Assembly: GCF_002304225.1 (NCBI RefSeq)
Contig: NZ_NSLB01000009.1
Coordinates: forward strand, 38,457 to 102,456
Origin: Pseudomonas sp. HAR-UPW-AIA-41
Lineage (GTDB): Bacteria; Pseudomonadota; Gammaproteobacteria; Pseudomonadales; Pseudomonadaceae
Direction: 5' to 3'
DNA length: 64,000 nt
In this document: positions 19,832 to 27,963 of the stretch, one piece after another
How positions within the stretch are numbered: position 1 is the first letter of the stretch
How the letters are laid out: the number at the start of each line of letters is the position of its first letter
The notes under the pieces: model-generated
Told to the model about the DNA's origin: nothing
Databases searched by the model: none
Seen by the model: the letters and a program-made list of their open reading frames with translations, nothing else
Made by a program: the position numbers and the translations under genes

Positions 19832-22567
19832 TCAGGTCTCCTGCTTCTTCAGCAGCGCCACCGACAGCAGCGAAAACGTCAGAAAGAAGCCCAGCAGCGC
19901 CAGACACTGCGGCCACAGCTCCGCCAGCCCGAGGGCCTTGGTGAAGGTGCCCACGGCGATGTCGAGGAAGTAGCCGGCGGGGAACAGGTTACCCATCAGC
20001 GCGGCGCCGCCGTCCAGCGAGGAACGCGGCACGATCAGCCCGGAGAACTGGATGGTCGGCAGGGTGGTGATGATCATGGTGCCGAGGATGGCGGCGATTT
20101 GGGTGCGGGTGAAGGATGAAATCAGCAGGCCCAGACTGGTGCACGCCAGCACATAGAGCAGGCCGCCCAGAGCCAGAGTGCCCGCGCTGCCCTTGAACGG
20201 CACGCCGAACAGCCAGCGGTTGAGGGCGACCAGCAGGGCCAGGTTGAGCAGGCTCAGCGCCACGTAGGGCAGCTGCTTGCCGAGGAGAAATTCCAGGCGG
20301 CTGAGCGGTGTGGCGTAGAAGTTGGTGATCGAGCCCAGCTCCTTCTCGCGCACCACCCCCAGAGCGGTCAGCATGGCTGGGATCATGGCCAGCACCAGTG
20401 CCATCACCCCGGGGCCGATGGCGTTTACGCTGATCACGTCCTGGTTGTAGCGGAAGCGGGTTTCCAGCCGCAGCGGTGCCGGCGCCGGTGCCGGCGCGTT
20501 GGATTCCATGGCCAGGCGCTGCAGATTGGCCTGGTGCACGGCCTCGACATAGTTGCGGCTGGTTTCGGCACGGAACGGCATGCCGCCATCCAGCCAGACG
20601 CCGACCTGCGGCTGCCGGCCGGCCTGCAGGTCGCGGCCGAAACCGGGGGGAATCTCCAGAGCCAGCTTGATCTCCGAGCGCTGCAGACGCCGGTGCAGCT
20701 CCTGCGGCGAGGATATCGGTTCATGCTCGGCGAAGTAGCGCGAGCCGCGGAAGGCTTCGAGGTAGGCGCGGCTTTCTGCGGAGTTGTCCTGATCGAAGAC
20801 GGCAAAGGCCAAGTCCTCGACATCCAGCGAAATGCCGTAGCCGAAGATCACCATCATGAACAGCGCGCCGGCCAGGGCGAAGGCCAGGCGCACCGGGTCG
20901 CGGCGCAGCTCCTTGCCTTCGCGCGAGGCGACGGCCCGCAGGCGGCGCAGGCTGAAGCCGCGCTGCGCCGGTAGCACGGGTGCGCTGGCAGCGGGCTGAG
21001 ACTCCGGCTGCTCCCTTGTGGCGCTGTCACCCTGGGCCTGCTCCAGGCAGTGGACGAAGGCTTCTTCCAGGCTGTCGCCGCCCAGTTGCGCCTGCAAGGC
21101 CGCTGGGGTGTCACAGGCCAGCACTTCGCCTGCGTGCATCAGCGAGATGCGGTCGCAACGCTCGGCCTCGTTCATGAAGTGGGTGGACAGGAAGATGGTC
21201 ACGCCCTGTTCACGTGACAGTTCCACCAGCAGGCGCCAGAAGTCGTCGCGCGCGGCCGGGTCGACCCCGGAGGTCGGCTCGTCGAGGATCAGCACTTCCG
21301 GGCGGTGGATCACCGCCACCGCCAGCGACAGGCGCTGGCGCAGGCCCAGCGGCAGTTCGCCGGCCTGATCGTCGGCATGGGCGACGAGGTCGAAGCGTTC
21401 GATCAGGGCCTGGCTGCGCGCCTGTCCCTCGGCCTTGGGCAGGTCGAACAGGCGGGCGTGCAGTTCCAGGTTCTGCCGCACGCTCAGCTCGCCGTACAGG
21501 GAGAAACTCTGCGACATGAAGCCGACGCGCTTGCGCGTGGCCAGGTCGCCGGCGTCCACCGCCTGGCCGAGCAGCCGGGCGCTGCCCTCGCTGGCCGGTA
21601 GCAGGCCGGTGAGCACCTTCATGGTGGTGGTCTTGCCGCAGCCGTTGGAGCCGAGGAAACCGAAGATTTCGCCGCGGCGTATGGCGAAGTTGACCTGCTT
21701 GACCGCCGTGAAGTCGCCGAAGCGCAGGGTCAGGTCATGCGCCTCGATGGCGATCTCGCGTTCGCCACCCGTCTCCGGGGAAATGGGCAGCGGCGGGATT
21801 TCCAGTGGCACATGCTGGCGTGCGCTGCCGCCCTGAAAGTGGGTGAAGGCATCATCCAGCTTGCCGCTGGCGGTGCTGGCTGCCAGATCCGCGGTCAGAC
21901 CGGCGGCCAGCAGGCGGCCCTGGTCGAGCATCAGGCAGTGTTCGAACTGTGCGGCTTCCTCCATGTAGGCGGTGGCCACCAGCAGGGTCAGCTGCGGGCG
22001 CTCACCGCGCACCCGCTCGACCAGCTCCCAGAAGCGCCGGCGCGACAACGGGTCGACCCCGGTGGTCGGTTCGTCGAGGATCAGCAGGTCCGGTTCGTGG
22101 ATCAGCGCGCAGCACAGGCCGAGCTTCTGCTTCATGCCGCCGGAGAGCTTGCCGGCCGGGCGTTCGGCGAAACGGTCCAGGTCGGTGGCGGCCAGCAGGC
22201 GTGCCATCTGCTCGTCACACTGCTGGCGCGACAGGCCGAACAGGGTGGCGAAGAAACGGATGTTTTCGCGGATCGACAGCTCGGGGTAGAGGTTGTGGCC
22301 CAGGCCCTGAGGCATGAAAGCGATGCGCGGGTACAGGCTGGCGCGGTGACGACGCTGGTCGATCGGGCCGCCGAGTACTTCCAGCGTGCCCTGTTGCAGG
22401 GTTTTTACCCCGGCGATCAGACCGAGCAGGCTGGATTTTCCGGCACCGTCCGGGCCGATCAGGCCGCAGCGGCTGCCGGCCGGCAGGCTGAAGCCGATGT
22501 CGCTGAGCGCCGTCTGCCGCCCGTAGGCGTGGCCGATGCCGCTGGCCCGCAGTGCCAGCTCAGTCAT
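19832..22567 (-). CDS. rbbA: RbbA: double ATPase fused to ABC-2 permease
   Basis: A 911-residue fusion, the same length as E. coli RbbA, the ribosome-associated ATPase. The first nucleotide-binding domain has Walker A GPDGAGKSS (about 38), signature LSGGMKQK (about 140) and Walker B LLILDEPTTGVDP. The second has GSNGCGKTTT (about 309) but a changed signature, LPLGLRQR, with Walker B LILDEPTSGVDP. Residues from about 560 form an ABC-2 permease with one TM helix, a large loop and five TM helices. It lies between the HlyD-like and YhhJ-like genes with gaps of 28 and 1 bases. The ribosome role is known for the E. coli protein; here it is by homology. Confidence 0.9.
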   Translation of the reverse strand: MTELALRASGIGHAYGRQTALSDIGFSLPAGSRCGLIGPDGAGKSSLLGLIAGVKTLQQGTLEVLGGPIDQRRHRASLYPRIAFMPQGLGHNLYPELSIRENIRFFATLFGLSRQQCDEQMARLLAATDLDRFAERPAGKLSGGMKQKLGLCCALIHEPDLLILDEPTTGVDPLSRRRFWELVERVRGERPQLTLLVATAYMEEAAQFEHCLMLDQGRLLAAGLTADLAASTASGKLDDAFTHFQGGSARQHVPLEIPPLPISPETGGEREIAIEAHDLTLRFGDFTAVKQVNFAIRRGEIFGFLGSNGCGKTTTMKVLTGLLPASEGSARLLGQAVDAGDLATRKRVGFMSQSFSLYGELSVRQNLELHARLFDLPKAEGQARSQALIERFDLVAHADDQAGELPLGLRQRLSLAVAVIHRPEVLILDEPTSGVDPAARDDFWRLLVELSREQGVTIFLSTHFMNEAERCDRISLMHAGEVLACDTPAALQAQLGGDSLEEAFVHCLEQAQGDSATREQPESQPAASAPVLPAQRGFSLRRLRAVASREGKELRRDPVRLAFALAGALFMMVIFGYGISLDVEDLAFAVFDQDNSAESRAYLEAFRGSRYFAEHEPISSPQELHRRLQRSEIKLALEIPPGFGRDLQAGRQPQVGVWLDGGMPFRAETSRNYVEAVHQANLQRLAMESNAPAPAPAPLRLETRFRYNQDVISVNAIGPGVMALVLAMIPAMLTALGVVREKELGSITNFYATPLSRLEFLLGKQLPYVALSLLNLALLVALNRWLFGVPFKGSAGTLALGGLLYVLACTSLGLLISSFTRTQIAAILGTMIITTLPTIQFSGLIVPRSSLDGGAALMGNLFPAGYFLDIAVGTFTKALGLAELWPQCLALLGFFLTFSLLSVALLKKQET

Positions 22568-22595
22568 GCGCGGGACTCGGCGTGTTCACGGCCGT

Positions 22596-23555
22596 TCACT
22601 GCAGGTTGGCCGGCCAGGCCACGTCGGCACTGCGCACATAACCGGCGCCGGGCATGCCCGGTTTGGCCTGGGGCACGGCGGCCGGGTCGGTCAGGCGCAG
22701 CTTGACGCGGAACACCAGCTTCTGCCGCTCGTCGCGGGTCTCGACTTCCTTGGGGGTGAACTGCGCCTTGCTGGCGACATAACTGACTTTGGCCGGCAGC
22801 ACCTGCTCGGGCAGGGCGTCGAGGACGATGCGTGCCTCGTCGCCCTGGGCCAGGCGACCGGCGAGGGCGGCGGGCAGGTACAGGTTCATGTACTGGTCGG
22901 CTGGGTTGATCAGCAGCAGCACGCGGCCGCCGGCGCCCAGCACCTCGCCGGGCTCGGCCAGGCGCAGCTGGACGATGCCCGGCATCGGCGCGAGCAGGCT
23001 GCTGTCGTCGATCTCGCTGGTCAGCTGCGCCACCTGCGCCTCGGCCGCGCCAATGGCGGCGCGCGCGGCGCTGACCTGAGCATTGGCGGCGTTCAGGGCG
23101 GCGCTGGCCGTGTCGTGGCGGTTCTGCTGCTGATCGAGCATCTGCCGGCTGGTGTGGCCGCGCTGGAACAGCTCGCGGAAACGCTTGAGCTCCTGTTCGG
23201 CCAGGCGCATCTCGCTGGCGCGCAGGTCCACGGTGGCCAGGGCGGCGGAGAGGTTCTCCCGGGCCCGCAGCACTTCTGCGCTGGCCTGATCGCGCTGGGC
23301 CTCCAGTGTGCGGGTATCCAGGCGGGCTAGGAGCTGGCCTTTCTCCACCCGGTCGCCCTCGTCGACCCGCACCTCGGCCAGGCGGCCCGGATATTTGCTG
23401 GCGATCTGTACTTCGGTGGCTTCCAGGCGGCCGTTGCCCTGGCTGATGCCTTCGGGCAGACGGTCATGGATGGACTTCCAGTAGCCGAAAGCCCCCACGC
23501 CAAGCAGGGCGGCGACCAGAGGGATGGCAAGCAGGCGGGCTGGGCGGTGCGACAT
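22596..23555 (-). CDS. HlyD-family periplasmic adaptor (YhiI-like)
   Basis: A 319-residue membrane fusion protein. It has an N-terminal TM anchor (about 7-26), a split biotinyl/lipoyl domain (IASKYPGRLAEVRVDEGDRVEKGQ and MPGIVQLRLAEPGEVLG), a long alpha-helical hairpin rich in Ala/Glu/Gln (about 85-190) and a beta-barrel. It should link the inner-membrane ABC complex encoded just downstream to the outer membrane or periplasm. GGAG precedes the ATG at 23555. It is the first gene of the operon, so the promoter lies in 23556-23650. Confidence 0.87.
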   Translation of the reverse strand: MSHRPARLLAIPLVAALLGVGAFGYWKSIHDRLPEGISQGNGRLEATEVQIASKYPGRLAEVRVDEGDRVEKGQLLARLDTRTLEAQRDQASAEVLRARENLSAALATVDLRASEMRLAEQELKRFRELFQRGHTSRQMLDQQQNRHDTASAALNAANAQVSAARAAIGAAEAQVAQLTSEIDDSSLLAPMPGIVQLRLAEPGEVLGAGGRVLLLINPADQYMNLYLPAALAGRLAQGDEARIVLDALPEQVLPAKVSYVASKAQFTPKEVETRDERQKLVFRVKLRLTDPAAVPQAKPGMPGAGYVRSADVAWPANLQ

Positions 23556-23658
23556 GGGGCAACTCCGGACGAGGCTGCGCTGATTATCCCGGACCTGAGC
23601 GGCGCAGCGTCATGATAAAGGTCAATGCCAGGCGGCTAACTTGCCCGCCCGGACAGCT

Positions 23659-24111
23659 TCAGCGCAAGTCGAGAATGGCCTGCCACTGCCCGGCCGTGAC
23701 CGGCATCACCGACAGCCGCGTGCCCTTCTGCACCAGCGGCAGTTCGGCCAGTGCCGCGCAGGCTTTCAGGCGGGGCAGGCGGATGACCTCGGCAAAGGTT
23801 TCCACGAAGGCCACATCGCGGGCGCTCCAGGGGTTTTTCTCGGCGCTGGCCTTGGCATCGAAATAGTGGCTGGCGGGTTCCAGTGCGGTGGGGTCGGGGT
23901 AGGGCTCGCCGACAATCCGGCCGATACCGGCAATGCCCGGCTGCGGGCAGCTGGAGTGGTAGAAGAAGAACAGATCGCCGGGCTGCATGGCGCGCACGAA
24001 GTTGCGCGCCTGATAGTTGCGCACGCCATCCCAGCGCGCCTGCCCGAGGCGCTGCAGGTCGCGGATGGACAGTTCGTCAGGCTCGGATTTCATCAGCCAG
24101 TACTGGGGCAT
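23659..24111 (-). CDS. EVE-domain protein
   Basis: A 150-residue cytoplasmic protein that is almost entirely one EVE (PUA-like) domain. It has the family start YWLMKSEPDELS, WDGVRNYQARNF, GDLFFFYHSS and the closing TAGQWQAIL. EVE/thymocyte-nuclear-protein-1 domains bind modified bases in DNA or RNA; the ligand of this housekeeping version is unknown. The start at 24111 (MPQYWLMKSEPDE) matches family length and has AGGA upstream. Confidence 0.88.
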   Translation of the reverse strand: MPQYWLMKSEPDELSIRDLQRLGQARWDGVRNYQARNFVRAMQPGDLFFFYHSSCPQPGIAGIGRIVGEPYPDPTALEPASHYFDAKASAEKNPWSARDVAFVETFAEVIRLPRLKACAALAELPLVQKGTRLSVMPVTAGQWQAILDLR

Positions 24112-24309
24112 GGGGTTTTCCTGTACGGATCCTTGGGGCATTTCCGGCAGATCTTGCCTGTTCTGCGGCGATCGTGGCGAAAAATTGCACATCGCTTCAC
24201 GTTGTCAGACAATGCGGGGGATTAAGCTTGGCACTGCCGTGCGACCTAACAATAAAAACAATGCTGTCGACCATCGTGGTCAGTTTGCCTTTTAAGGGGG
24301 AGGCAATCG

Positions 24310-24435
24310 ATGAAGCGCAAGCCAGATCTTCTGTGGGTATTGGCCATCGTGTTTGGCCTTGGGGTGGTGACCACCGGTTACACCCAGAGTCTGTGGGATC
24401 GTCAGGACGCTCCGCAGACCGTCCAGCGGCCCTGA
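24310..24435 (+). CDS. Small single-pass membrane protein (41 residues)
   Basis: A short gene with a strong ribosome site (AAGGGGGAGG, eight bases before ATG). The product begins MKRKPDLLWVLAIVFGLGVV, a positively charged end and one hydrophobic helix (about residues 7-22). It ends with a polar tail (GYTQSLWDRQDAPQTVQRP) likely to face the periplasm. Codon choice is GC-rich at third positions like its neighbours. It stands alone on the plus strand between two minus-strand genes, so it must have its own promoter in 24112-24300. Similar small proteins occur in Pseudomonas genomes as far as I recall, but I know no function. Confidence 0.65.
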   Translation: MKRKPDLLWVLAIVFGLGVVTTGYTQSLWDRQDAPQTVQRP

Positions 24436-24502
24436 CCGCTGCTGACTGGCGCAGGGATGCGCAGCAACTTCTCTTCTCTCTGGCGATGATTCGCCGGTAC
24501 CT

Positions 24503-25120
24503 CTAGCTCGGCTCGGTGCCCGGGCGATACCACTGTCTGTCGCTGACCGTCGCCGCCAGTGGCACATCCCAGCTGGCCAGTGCCAGCCGATCCACCTTCT
24601 GACATTCGTGGGCCAGGCCGATCAGCCTTGGCTGGCGCCAGTGCGTGCGGCGTTTCAGGTAGGCCAGGCTGCGGTCGTAGAAGCCGCCCCCCATGCCCAG
24701 GCGGCCACCATGCTCATCGAAACCCACCAGCGGCAACAGCATCAGGTCGAGGCTCCACACGGGAATCTGGCGCTTCGGGTTGGATCTGGGCTCGGCGATA
24801 CCAAAACGATTGCGTTGCAGGCGTTCACCCGGCAGCAGGCGTTGCAGGCTCATCTGCGTGCGTGGCCAGGCTTTGAGCACCGGCAGGTAGACCTGTTTGC
24901 CGCGGCGCAGGGCTTCGGCCAGAAGCGGCGCAGGGTCGATCTCGCCGTCATTGGCCAGGTACAGGCTGATACGACGGGCGCGAAGGAACTCGGGATGCTG
25001 GGCCAGCTGGCGGTAGAGATTGCGGGCGGCCAGGCGTTGCTGCAGGGGTGAGAGGTTGCGGCGGGTGTTGCGCAGCAGGCGGCGCAGTTGCGGGCGGCTG
25101 AGGGTGCCGGCTTCGATCAT
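24503..25120 (-). CDS. 5-formyltetrahydrofolate cyclo-ligase
   Basis: Converts 5-formyl-THF to 5,10-methenyl-THF with ATP, returning a storage folate to the one-carbon pool. The 205-residue protein shows the family signature GRLGMGGGFYDRSLAYLKRR (about 144-163) and the N-terminal RRNLSPLQQR-like basic segment. The start at 25120 lies 10 bases after the 3' end of the 6S RNA, and its GGGGAG ribosome site sits inside the 6S 3' stem. The gene is therefore probably expressed from the same transcript, the classic ssrS-ygfA arrangement. It is named ygfA or fau in enterics. Confidence 0.9.
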   Translation of the reverse strand: MIEAGTLSRPQLRRLLRNTRRNLSPLQQRLAARNLYRQLAQHPEFLRARRISLYLANDGEIDPAPLLAEALRRGKQVYLPVLKAWPRTQMSLQRLLPGERLQRNRFGIAEPRSNPKRQIPVWSLDLMLLPLVGFDEHGGRLGMGGGFYDRSLAYLKRRTHWRQPRLIGLAHECQKVDRLALASWDVPLAATVSDRQWYRPGTEPS

Positions 25121-25130
25121 GGTAGGTAGC

Positions 25131-25309
25131 GACTCCCCGGTCGTGCCGCTGTCGGTTTAGCCCTTGAACCCGAAAGTTCAAGGTGGAGGTTGCAGGAGGC
25201 GTTAAGGCTTTCCGTCAGGCGGACATGCGCACCGGCCCCAACATGCAACCCCCGTGGTTGTGCGTATCGGCTCAGGGACATCACCGACTGGCAAACACAC
25301 CAGGGAGCT
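25131..25309 (-). ncRNA. ssrS: 6S RNA
   Basis: The minus strand between zapA and the 5-FTHF cyclo-ligase gene, the conserved home of 6S RNA. The two ends pair: 5' AGCTCCCTGGTGTG with 3' CACGACCGGGGAGTC. Inner segments such as TCCCTGAGCCGATA and the hairpin CTTGAACTTTCGGGTTCAAG are typical of Pseudomonas 6S RNA. The length is about 179 nt. It mimics an open promoter, binds sigma-70 RNA polymerase and lowers transcription in stationary phase. Ends are estimated to within a few bases from the -10 box and the terminal helix. Confidence 0.88.
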
Positions 25310-25315
25310 GTGGCG

Positions 25316-25321
25316 AGTATA
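25316..25321 (-). promoter_or_regulatory. -10 box of the 6S RNA promoter
   Basis: TATACT on the minus strand, seven bases before the predicted 6S 5' end at about 25309. The -35 region would fall at the zapA stop codon and is not a good match to TTGACA. Confidence 0.6.
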
Positions 25322-25342
25322 CCGCAATCGCCACGCTTGCCA

Positions 25343-25657
25343 TCAGGCTTCGTGGCTGTTCGGATCGGCGGCCAGGGCATGCTCGACCCGTTCGAACAGA
25401 TCGCGCACCTGATGCCGGTGGGCGGCAGCTTCGCTGGTCAGTTGCTGCTGCTTGTGCAACAGCTCATGGGTGATGTTCAGCGCCGCCATCACGGCGATGC
25501 GGTCGGCACCGATGACTTTGCCGCTGGAGCGGATCTCGCGCATCTTGTCATTCAGGTAGCGGGCGGCGCTTTCCAGGTTGTCGCGCTCTTCCGCCGGACA
25601 GGCGATGCGGTATTCCTTGTCGAGAATCTGCAGGGTAACGGTGTTGGCTTGGCTCAT
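25343..25657 (-). CDS. zapA: Cell division protein ZapA
   Basis: A 104-residue protein that binds FtsZ and bundles protofilaments at the Z-ring. The N-terminal globular part has VTLQILDKEYRIACP and the ERDNLESAARYLNDKM pattern of the family. The C-terminal half is a coiled coil (about 65-100) for dimerisation. It overlaps the upstream coiled-coil gene by four bases, so the two are co-translated. The 6S RNA promoter lies at its 3' end. Confidence 0.93.
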   Translation of the reverse strand: MSQANTVTLQILDKEYRIACPAEERDNLESAARYLNDKMREIRSSGKVIGADRIAVMAALNITHELLHKQQQLTSEAAAHRHQVRDLFERVEHALAADPNSHEA

Positions 25658-25863
25658 GAGTCCTGCTCCAGGGCCTTAAGGCGGGTGATCATCGCTTCGA
25701 CCTTGTGCCGGGCCATTTCGTTCTTTTCGATCAGTTGGGAGCGCTCTTCGCGCCAGGCCCGTTCGCCGGCCAGCAGCAGGCGGTTCTGGGCCTTGAGGGT
25801 AGCGAGCTGCTGAATCAGCAGTTCGACTTTCGCCGTCAGTGCGTGCAGGTCGGCGTCTTCCAT
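25654..25863 (-). CDS. ZapB-like coiled-coil protein (TIGR02449 type)
   Basis: A 69-residue protein that is almost wholly a coiled coil with Leu at heptad positions (LTAKVELLIQQLATLKAQNRLLL). It has no TM segment or signal peptide. Its four-base overlap with zapA suggests a partner role at the divisome, like ZapB for ZapA in E. coli; that is inference from context and shape. It is transcribed divergently from the UPF0149 gene across 195 bases. Confidence 0.8.
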   Translation of the reverse strand: MEDADLHALTAKVELLIQQLATLKAQNRLLLAGERAWREERSQLIEKNEMARHKVEAMITRLKALEQDS

Positions 25864-26058
25864 GGGCTCTCGCTAGGCGTGGGGGGCTATGTCGATTAGG
25901 ATACTGCCATCATTCTAGCCATGCCGTCTGATGGTGCCTACGGGCTGATTGGCATTTGCCGCCATTGGCGCGTCTGGCTGGTTACCGATTCTTTCCGACG
26001 CCGCCGGGCGCCTCGTCTGCGCTGCCTGTTCCGCGCGTCATCTGCCAAGAGTTCTGTC

Positions 26059-26613
26059 ATGTCCGCCACTACCCCTTATGCCGCCTTCGCCGCCTTGCTG
26101 GCCAGTCAGGGCCAGGCCGTTTCTCCCGCCGAACTGCACGGCCTGCTGCTCGGCCGCAGCTGTGCCGGCGCCGGCTTCGAGCCCGAGCCCTGGCTGGTGG
26201 ATGCCGCCGAACTGCTCGGCAGCGCCCCGCAGGACAACGTGCGCGCGGCGCTGATCGGTCTGCAGGAAATGGTCAAGGCCGAGTTGACTGGCGGCGAGAT
26301 GGCCGTGGTGTTGCTGCTGCCGTCCGACGACGCGCCGCTGGCCGAACGTGCCGTGGCCATGGGCCAGTGGTGCCAGGGCTTCCTCGGCGGTTTCGGCCTG
26401 ACCGCCGGCGACGCCGCGCTGTCGGCCGAGGCCATGGAAGTGCTGCAGGACCTGGCCTCCATCGCGCAGGTGCAGAACGATCTGGATGAGAGCGAAGACG
26501 GTGAGAACGACTACATGGAGGTCATGGAGTACCTGCGCGTGGCGCCGTTGCTGCTGTTCACCGAGTGCGCCAAGCCGGCGCCGGCGGCCAGCGAAAAACC
26601 TTCCCTGCACTAA
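26059..26613 (+). CDS. ygfB: UPF0149/YgfB family protein
   Basis: A 184-residue cytoplasmic protein of the YgfB/YecA group. Family motifs are GLLLGRSC near residue 30 and [13 protein letters not shown] near 110. The acidic stretch [26 protein letters not shown] closes it, shown here only in outline. It lacks the C-terminal SEC-C zinc motif of YecA. In P. aeruginosa YgfB is reported to repress ampDh3 and affect beta-lactam resistance. The start at 26059 ([10 protein letters not shown]) gives the usual length. It leads the operon with pepP (14-base gap) and the ubiquinone hydroxylases. Confidence 0.88.
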   Translation: MSATTPYAAFAALLASQGQAVSPAELHGLLLGRSCAGAGFEPEPWLVDAAELLGSAPQDNVRAALIGLQEMVKAELTGGEMAVVLLLPSDDAPLAERAVAMGQWCQGFLGGFGLTAGDAALSAEAMEVLQDLASIAQVQNDLDESEDGENDYMEVMEYLRVAPLLLFTECAKPAPAASEKPSLH

Positions 26614-26627
26614 GCGAGCACCTGTCC

Positions 26628-27962
26628 ATGCAGCGCATTCCCAAGGCTGAATATGCCCGTCGGCGCAAGGCGCTGATGGCGCAGATGGAGCCCAACAGCA
26701 TCGCCATCCTGCCGGCCGCGCCGGTGTATATCCGCAACCGCGATGTCGAGCACATCTACCGTCAGGACAGCGATTTCCAGTACCTCACCGGCTTTCCCGA
26801 GCCGGAAGCGGTGCTGGCGCTGATTCCCGGGCGCGAGCATGGCGAGTACGTGCTGTTCTGCCGCGAGCGTGATCCCGAGCGCGAGCTGTGGGACGGTCTG
26901 CGCGCCGGGCAGGATGGCGCCATCGCCCAGTTCGGTGCCGACGATGCCTTCCCGATCAACGATATCGACGACATCCTCCCCGGCCTGATCGAGGGGCGCG
27001 AACGGGTGTATTACGCCATCGGCTGCAATCAGGAGTTCGATCACCGCCTGATGGAGTGGATCAACGTGATCCGCTCCAAGGCCCGTCAGGGTGCGCAGCC
27101 GCCGAACGAATTCGTCGCCCTCGACCACCTGCTGCACGACATGCGCCTGTACAAGAGTGCGGCCGAAGTGAAGGTGATGAAGGAGGCCGCCGAGATTTCC
27201 GCCGCGGCCCATGTGCGTGCCATGCAGACGGCCCGCCCGGGCCTGAGCGAATACCATCTGGAAGCCGAGCTGGAGTACATCTTCCGCAAGAACGGCTCGA
27301 AGATGCCGGCCTATGGCTCGATCGTCGCCAGTGGCCGCAATGCCTGCATCCTGCACTACCGGGAGAACGATGCGCCGCTCAAGGATGGCGATCTGATCCT
27401 GATCGACGCCGGCTGCGAGATCGACTGCTACGCCAGCGACATCACCCGCACCTTCCCGGTCAACGGCACCTTCTCGCCGGAGCAGAAGGCCATCTACGAG
27501 CTGGTGCTCAGGGCCCAGGAAGCCGCTTTCGCCGCCATTGGCCCGGACAAGCACTGGAACGAGGCCCACGAGGCTACCGTGCGGGTCATTGCCGAGGGGC
27601 TGCTGGAGCTGGGCCTGCTCACCGGCACGCTGGACGAGGTGATCGAAACCGAAAGCTACAAGGCCTACTACATGCACCGCGCCGGTCACTGGCTGGGCAT
27701 GGACGTGCACGACGTCGGCGACTACAAGGTCGGCGGCGAGTGGCGCGTGCTGGAGCCGGGCATGGCCCTGACCGTCGAACCGGGCATCTATATCCCCGCC
27801 GACGATGAGCGCGTGGCGAAGAAGTGGCGCGGTATCGGTGTGCGTATCGAGGACGATGTGGTGGTCACCAAGACCGGCTGCGAGATTCTTACCGGCGGCG
27901 TGCCCAAGACCGTGGCCGAGATCGAGGCGCTGATGGCCGCCGCGCGCGAGCAGGCGGCCTGA
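26628..27962 (+). CDS. pepP: Xaa-Pro aminopeptidase P
   Basis: Cleaves the N-terminal residue from peptides with proline second. The 444-residue protein has all five dimanganese ligands at family positions: D260 and D271 (LIDAGCEIDCYASDITRTF), H354 (RAGHWLGMDVHDVG), E384 (TVEPGIYI) and E408 (RIEDDVVV). The start at 26628 (MQRIPKAEYARR) matches E. coli PepP. Stop and next start are one base apart. Its stable co-location with ubiH and visC/ubiI is an old gammaproteobacterial gene cluster without a known functional reason. Confidence 0.95.
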   Translation: MQRIPKAEYARRRKALMAQMEPNSIAILPAAPVYIRNRDVEHIYRQDSDFQYLTGFPEPEAVLALIPGREHGEYVLFCRERDPERELWDGLRAGQDGAIAQFGADDAFPINDIDDILPGLIEGRERVYYAIGCNQEFDHRLMEWINVIRSKARQGAQPPNEFVALDHLLHDMRLYKSAAEVKVMKEAAEISAAAHVRAMQTARPGLSEYHLEAELEYIFRKNGSKMPAYGSIVASGRNACILHYRENDAPLKDGDLILIDAGCEIDCYASDITRTFPVNGTFSPEQKAIYELVLRAQEAAFAAIGPDKHWNEAHEATVRVIAEGLLELGLLTGTLDEVIETESYKAYYMHRAGHWLGMDVHDVGDYKVGGEWRVLEPGMALTVEPGIYIPADDERVAKKWRGIGVRIEDDVVVTKTGCEILTGGVPKTVAEIEALMAAAREQAA

Positions 27963-27963
27963 T

